Below are positions 62,356-64,000 of a stretch of 64,000 nucleotides of DNA, piece after piece. The position numbers and the translations under genes are program-made. A model generated the notes under the pieces. The model did not search any database and had not been told where the DNA came from. It saw nothing but the letters and a program-made list of their open reading frames with translations. Position 1 is the stretch's first letter, and each line of letters opens with the position of its first letter. The stretch covers positions 434,001 through 498,000 of the forward strand of contig NZ_JAJNDU010000001.1 in NCBI RefSeq assembly GCF_021043365.1, read 5' to 3'. This stretch comes from Sphingomonas sp. IC-11. Its GTDB lineage: Bacteria > Pseudomonadota > Alphaproteobacteria > Sphingomonadales > Sphingomonadaceae.

Positions 62356-62984
62356 TCATCGTCCACCATCTCGAAAATTCGCGATCGCAGCGTGTGCTGT
62401 GGATGCTGGAGGAACTGCGGCTCCCCTATGAGGTGCGCCGCTATGAACGGGATCGCAAGACGATGCTCGCCCCGCCGGAGCTGCGCCGCATCCACCCGCT
62501 CGGCAAATCGCCGGTGATCGAGGATACGGACGATGGCGGGCGGGTGGTCGCCGAAACGGGCGCCATCGTCGAATATCTGGTGGACAAGGCGGATGGCCGG
62601 CTAGGCCCGCCGGCGAACCGGGCGGCGGCGCTCGATTACCGCTATTGGCTGCATTACGCCGAGGGCTCGCTGATGCCGCCGCTGCTCGTCACCCTGGTGC
62701 TCAGCCGCGTGCCCTTGTTCGGCAAGGCAGCGCAGAAGCGGATCCGGCCATGGATCGAAACTCACCTCGATTTTGTGGAATCGCACCTCGCCGCCCACCC
62801 GTGGTTTGCGGGGGATTCGCTCACGGCGGCGGATGTGATGATGAGCTTCCCGCTGGAAGCGGCGCGCAGCCGTGGGGGGCTTGATGCGGCACGCCCCGCC
62901 ACCATCGCCTGGTTGGAAAAGGTCCATGCCCGGCCCGCCTATCAGGCGGCACTGCGCGCGGGCGGACCCTATGATTATGCCTGA
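62352..62984 (+). CDS. Glutathione S-transferase family protein
   Basis: 210 residues from ATG 62352. N-terminal thioredoxin-like domain: VHHLENSRSQRVLWMLEELR with a catalytic Ser of the SRS kind, IHPLGKSPVIEDTDDGGRVV (cis-Pro), ETGAIVEYLVDKADG (Glu-Thr-Gly glutathione-binding). Helical C-terminal domain with HPWFAGDSLTAADVMMSFPL. It conjugates or isomerises glutathione adducts; substrate unknown. A GC-rich hairpin (63008-63039) follows. Confidence 0.93.
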   Translation: MIIVHHLENSRSQRVLWMLEELRLPYEVRRYERDRKTMLAPPELRRIHPLGKSPVIEDTDDGGRVVAETGAIVEYLVDKADGRLGPPANRAAALDYRYWLHYAEGSLMPPLLVTLVLSRVPLFGKAAQKRIRPWIETHLDFVESHLAAHPWFAGDSLTAADVMMSFPLEAARSRGGLDAARPATIAWLEKVHARPAYQAALRAGGPYDYA

Positions 62985-63007
62985 CGGACGAGCGCCTTAG
63001 CCGCTCT

Positions 63008-63039
63008 CCGCCGGAGCCACGATCGCGCGGCTCCGGCGG
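63008..63039. terminator. Bidirectional hairpin between GST and dctA-type genes
   Basis: CCGCCGGAGCC (63008-63018) pairs with GGCTCCGGCGG (63029-63039) around a 10 nt loop. It lies between two convergent genes, 24 bp after the GST stop. No strong T-run is seen on either side. Confidence 0.6.
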
Positions 63040-63052
63040 TGATTGCCCTAAC

Positions 63053-64000
63053 TCAGGCGTGCCGGTCGGCGCTGCCCAGCGATGGCGTATCGTGGAAACT
63101 GTCGGTGGCATGCGCCGGGCCATGGCCGCTCGGCGCGGCCGGCCCGTCGATCGCGTCCGGCTCCAGCGGGTCGAGCTTGCCTTCCCACTTGGCGATCACC
63201 GCACTCGCCACCGCGTTGCCGACCACGTTGGTCGCGGACCGACCCATGTCGAGGAAATGGTCGATGCCGAGGATCAGCAGCAGGCCGGCCTCCGGAATGT
63301 CGAAGAAGCCAAGCGTCGCCGCGATCACCACCAGGCTGGCGCGCGGCACGCCCGCGATGCCCTTGCTGGTGATCATCAGCACCAGCAGCATGGTGATTTC
63401 CTGCCCCAGCGTCAGATCGATGCCATAAGCCTGCGCGATGAAGATCGTCGCAAAGGTCATGTAGATCATCGAGCCGTCGAGGTTGAAGCTGTAGCCCAGC
63501 GGCAGCACGAAGCTGGCAATGCGCGGCGGAACGCCGAACTTGTCCAGCGCTTCCAACGTGCGCGGATAGGCCGCTTCGGACGAGGCGGTGGAAAAGGCGA
63601 GCAGCAGCGGCTCGCGCACATAGCGCACGAGCAGCGTCGTGCGGCGACCGACGATCAGGTAGCAGACCCCGATCAGCAGCAGCCACAGCAGGATCATGCC
63701 AAGATAGAAGGTGCCCATGAAATAGGCGAGGTTGCCGATGATCGACGGGCCGCGTTCCGCCAGCGTCCCGGTGACGGCGGCGAACACCGCCACGGGCGCA
63801 AAGCGCATCACGTAATTAGTGACGGTCAGCATCACCTGCACGAGTGCTTCGATGCCCCGCACCAGCGGCGCCGCCTTTTCGCCCACGGCGGTGATAGCGA
63901 CGCCGATGAAGATCGAGAAGATCACGATCTGCAGGATTTCGTTCTTCGCCATCGCCTCGATCCCGGAGGCGGGGAAGACGTGGGTGATGAAATCTTTGAG
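63053..64000 (-). CDS. dctA: Dicarboxylate/amino acid:cation symporter (DctA/GltP type), partial
   Basis: The frame continues past the right edge without a start. An internal Met at 63952 is not the start, because homologous sequence (FITHVFPASGIEA) precedes it. Family features: FLVF-type segments, SFVLPLGYSFNLDGSMIYM, the re-entrant loop region MLLVLMITSKGIAGVPRASL and DHFLDMGRSATNVVGNAVA with the conserved substrate/sodium-binding residues (Asp and Arg of FLDMGRSATN). These are inner-membrane sodium or proton symporters for C4-dicarboxylates or acidic amino acids. DctA versus GltP cannot be settled. Confidence 0.92.
   Translation of the reverse strand, partial: LKDFITHVFPASGIEAMAKNEILQIVIFSIFIGVAITAVGEKAAPLVRGIEALVQVMLTVTNYVMRFAPVAVFAAVTGTLAERGPSIIGNLAYFMGTFYLGMILLWLLLIGVCYLIVGRRTTLLVRYVREPLLLAFSTASSEAAYPRTLEALDKFGVPPRIASFVLPLGYSFNLDGSMIYMTFATIFIAQAYGIDLTLGQEITMLLVLMITSKGIAGVPRASLVVIAATLGFFDIPEAGLLLILGIDHFLDMGRSATNVVGNAVASAVIAKWEGKLDPLEPDAIDGPAAPSGHGPAHATDSFHDTPSLGSADRHA

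Overview
This is a 64 kb piece of ordinary chromosome from a GC-rich alphaproteobacterium, most likely a Sphingomonas-type sphingomonad. The evidence is a PhoK-like alkaline phosphatase with a predicted threonine nucleophile, a separate F0 operon carrying both b and b' subunits, an alphaproteobacterial SOS box (GTTC-N7-GTTC) in front of recA, EcfG-type stress promoter motifs, and neighbourhoods such as Tim44-like/mltA/smr, priA next to a Xer recombinase, and yajC-secD-secF-Mth938. I see no insertion sequence, prophage, CRISPR array or integrated element. Nearly every gene is intact. murJ runs off the left edge and a dicarboxylate symporter gene runs off the right edge.

Layout. 1-4.3 kb: murJ (partial) and secB on the minus strand; Tim44-like protein, lytic transglycosylase mltA and an Smr protein on the plus strand. 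4.3-9 kb: priA, a Xer-type recombinase, a CsbD stress protein behind an EcfG-type promoter, and alanine dehydrogenase. 9-13.5 kb: a signalling cassette (EAL protein, TPR hybrid histidine kinase, free receiver). 13.5-18 kb: D-2-hydroxyacid dehydrogenase, PDZ/M48 protease, cysS, rpsU, FKBP isomerase. 18.4-26 kb: EthD protein, aldehyde dehydrogenase, beta-helix protein, PhoK-like phosphatase, DsbD and a thioredoxin-fold protein. 26-29.4 kb: an ATP-grasp / alpha-E / transglutaminase triad. 29.4-34.3 kb: Bpt, threonine dehydratase, a beta-hydroxyacid dehydrogenase and an amidohydrolase. 34.3-37.7 kb: two small proteins with stress-promoter-like motifs, uvrC and radC. 37.9-41.6 kb: the ydbH-ynbE-ydbL envelope operon. 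41.9-44.6 kb: ATP synthase F0 genes atpI-B-E-F'-F. 44.8-46.9 kb: DUF2459 protein and a sugar MFS transporter. 47.2-51.2 kb: Sec accessory operon, a monooxygenase-fold protein and tRNA-Pro(GGG). 51.4-56.7 kb: a tightly packed minus-strand run of ETF-QO, TPR protein, ispE, enoyl-CoA hydratase and moaB. 56.8-64 kb: a degenerate uracil-DNA-glycosylase-like gene coupled to a soluble lytic transglycosylase, recA, a methyltransferase coupled to a GST, and the partial dctA-type gene.

The window is dominated by housekeeping functions: envelope biogenesis (murJ, mltA, slt, ydbH operon), protein export (secB, yajC, secD, secF), DNA repair and replication restart (priA, uvrC, radC, recA), respiration (F0, ETF-QO) and stress response. 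The points most worth a second look are the EcfG-type promoters, which suggest that csbD and one or two uncharacterised small proteins share a general stress regulon; the conserved but biochemically unexplained ATP-grasp/alpha-E/transglutaminase triad; an 18-residue candidate peptide gene; a large stem-loop between atpE and atpF'; and a UDG-fold protein that lacks the usual motifs. All functions are inferred by reading the sequence; no database search was run.
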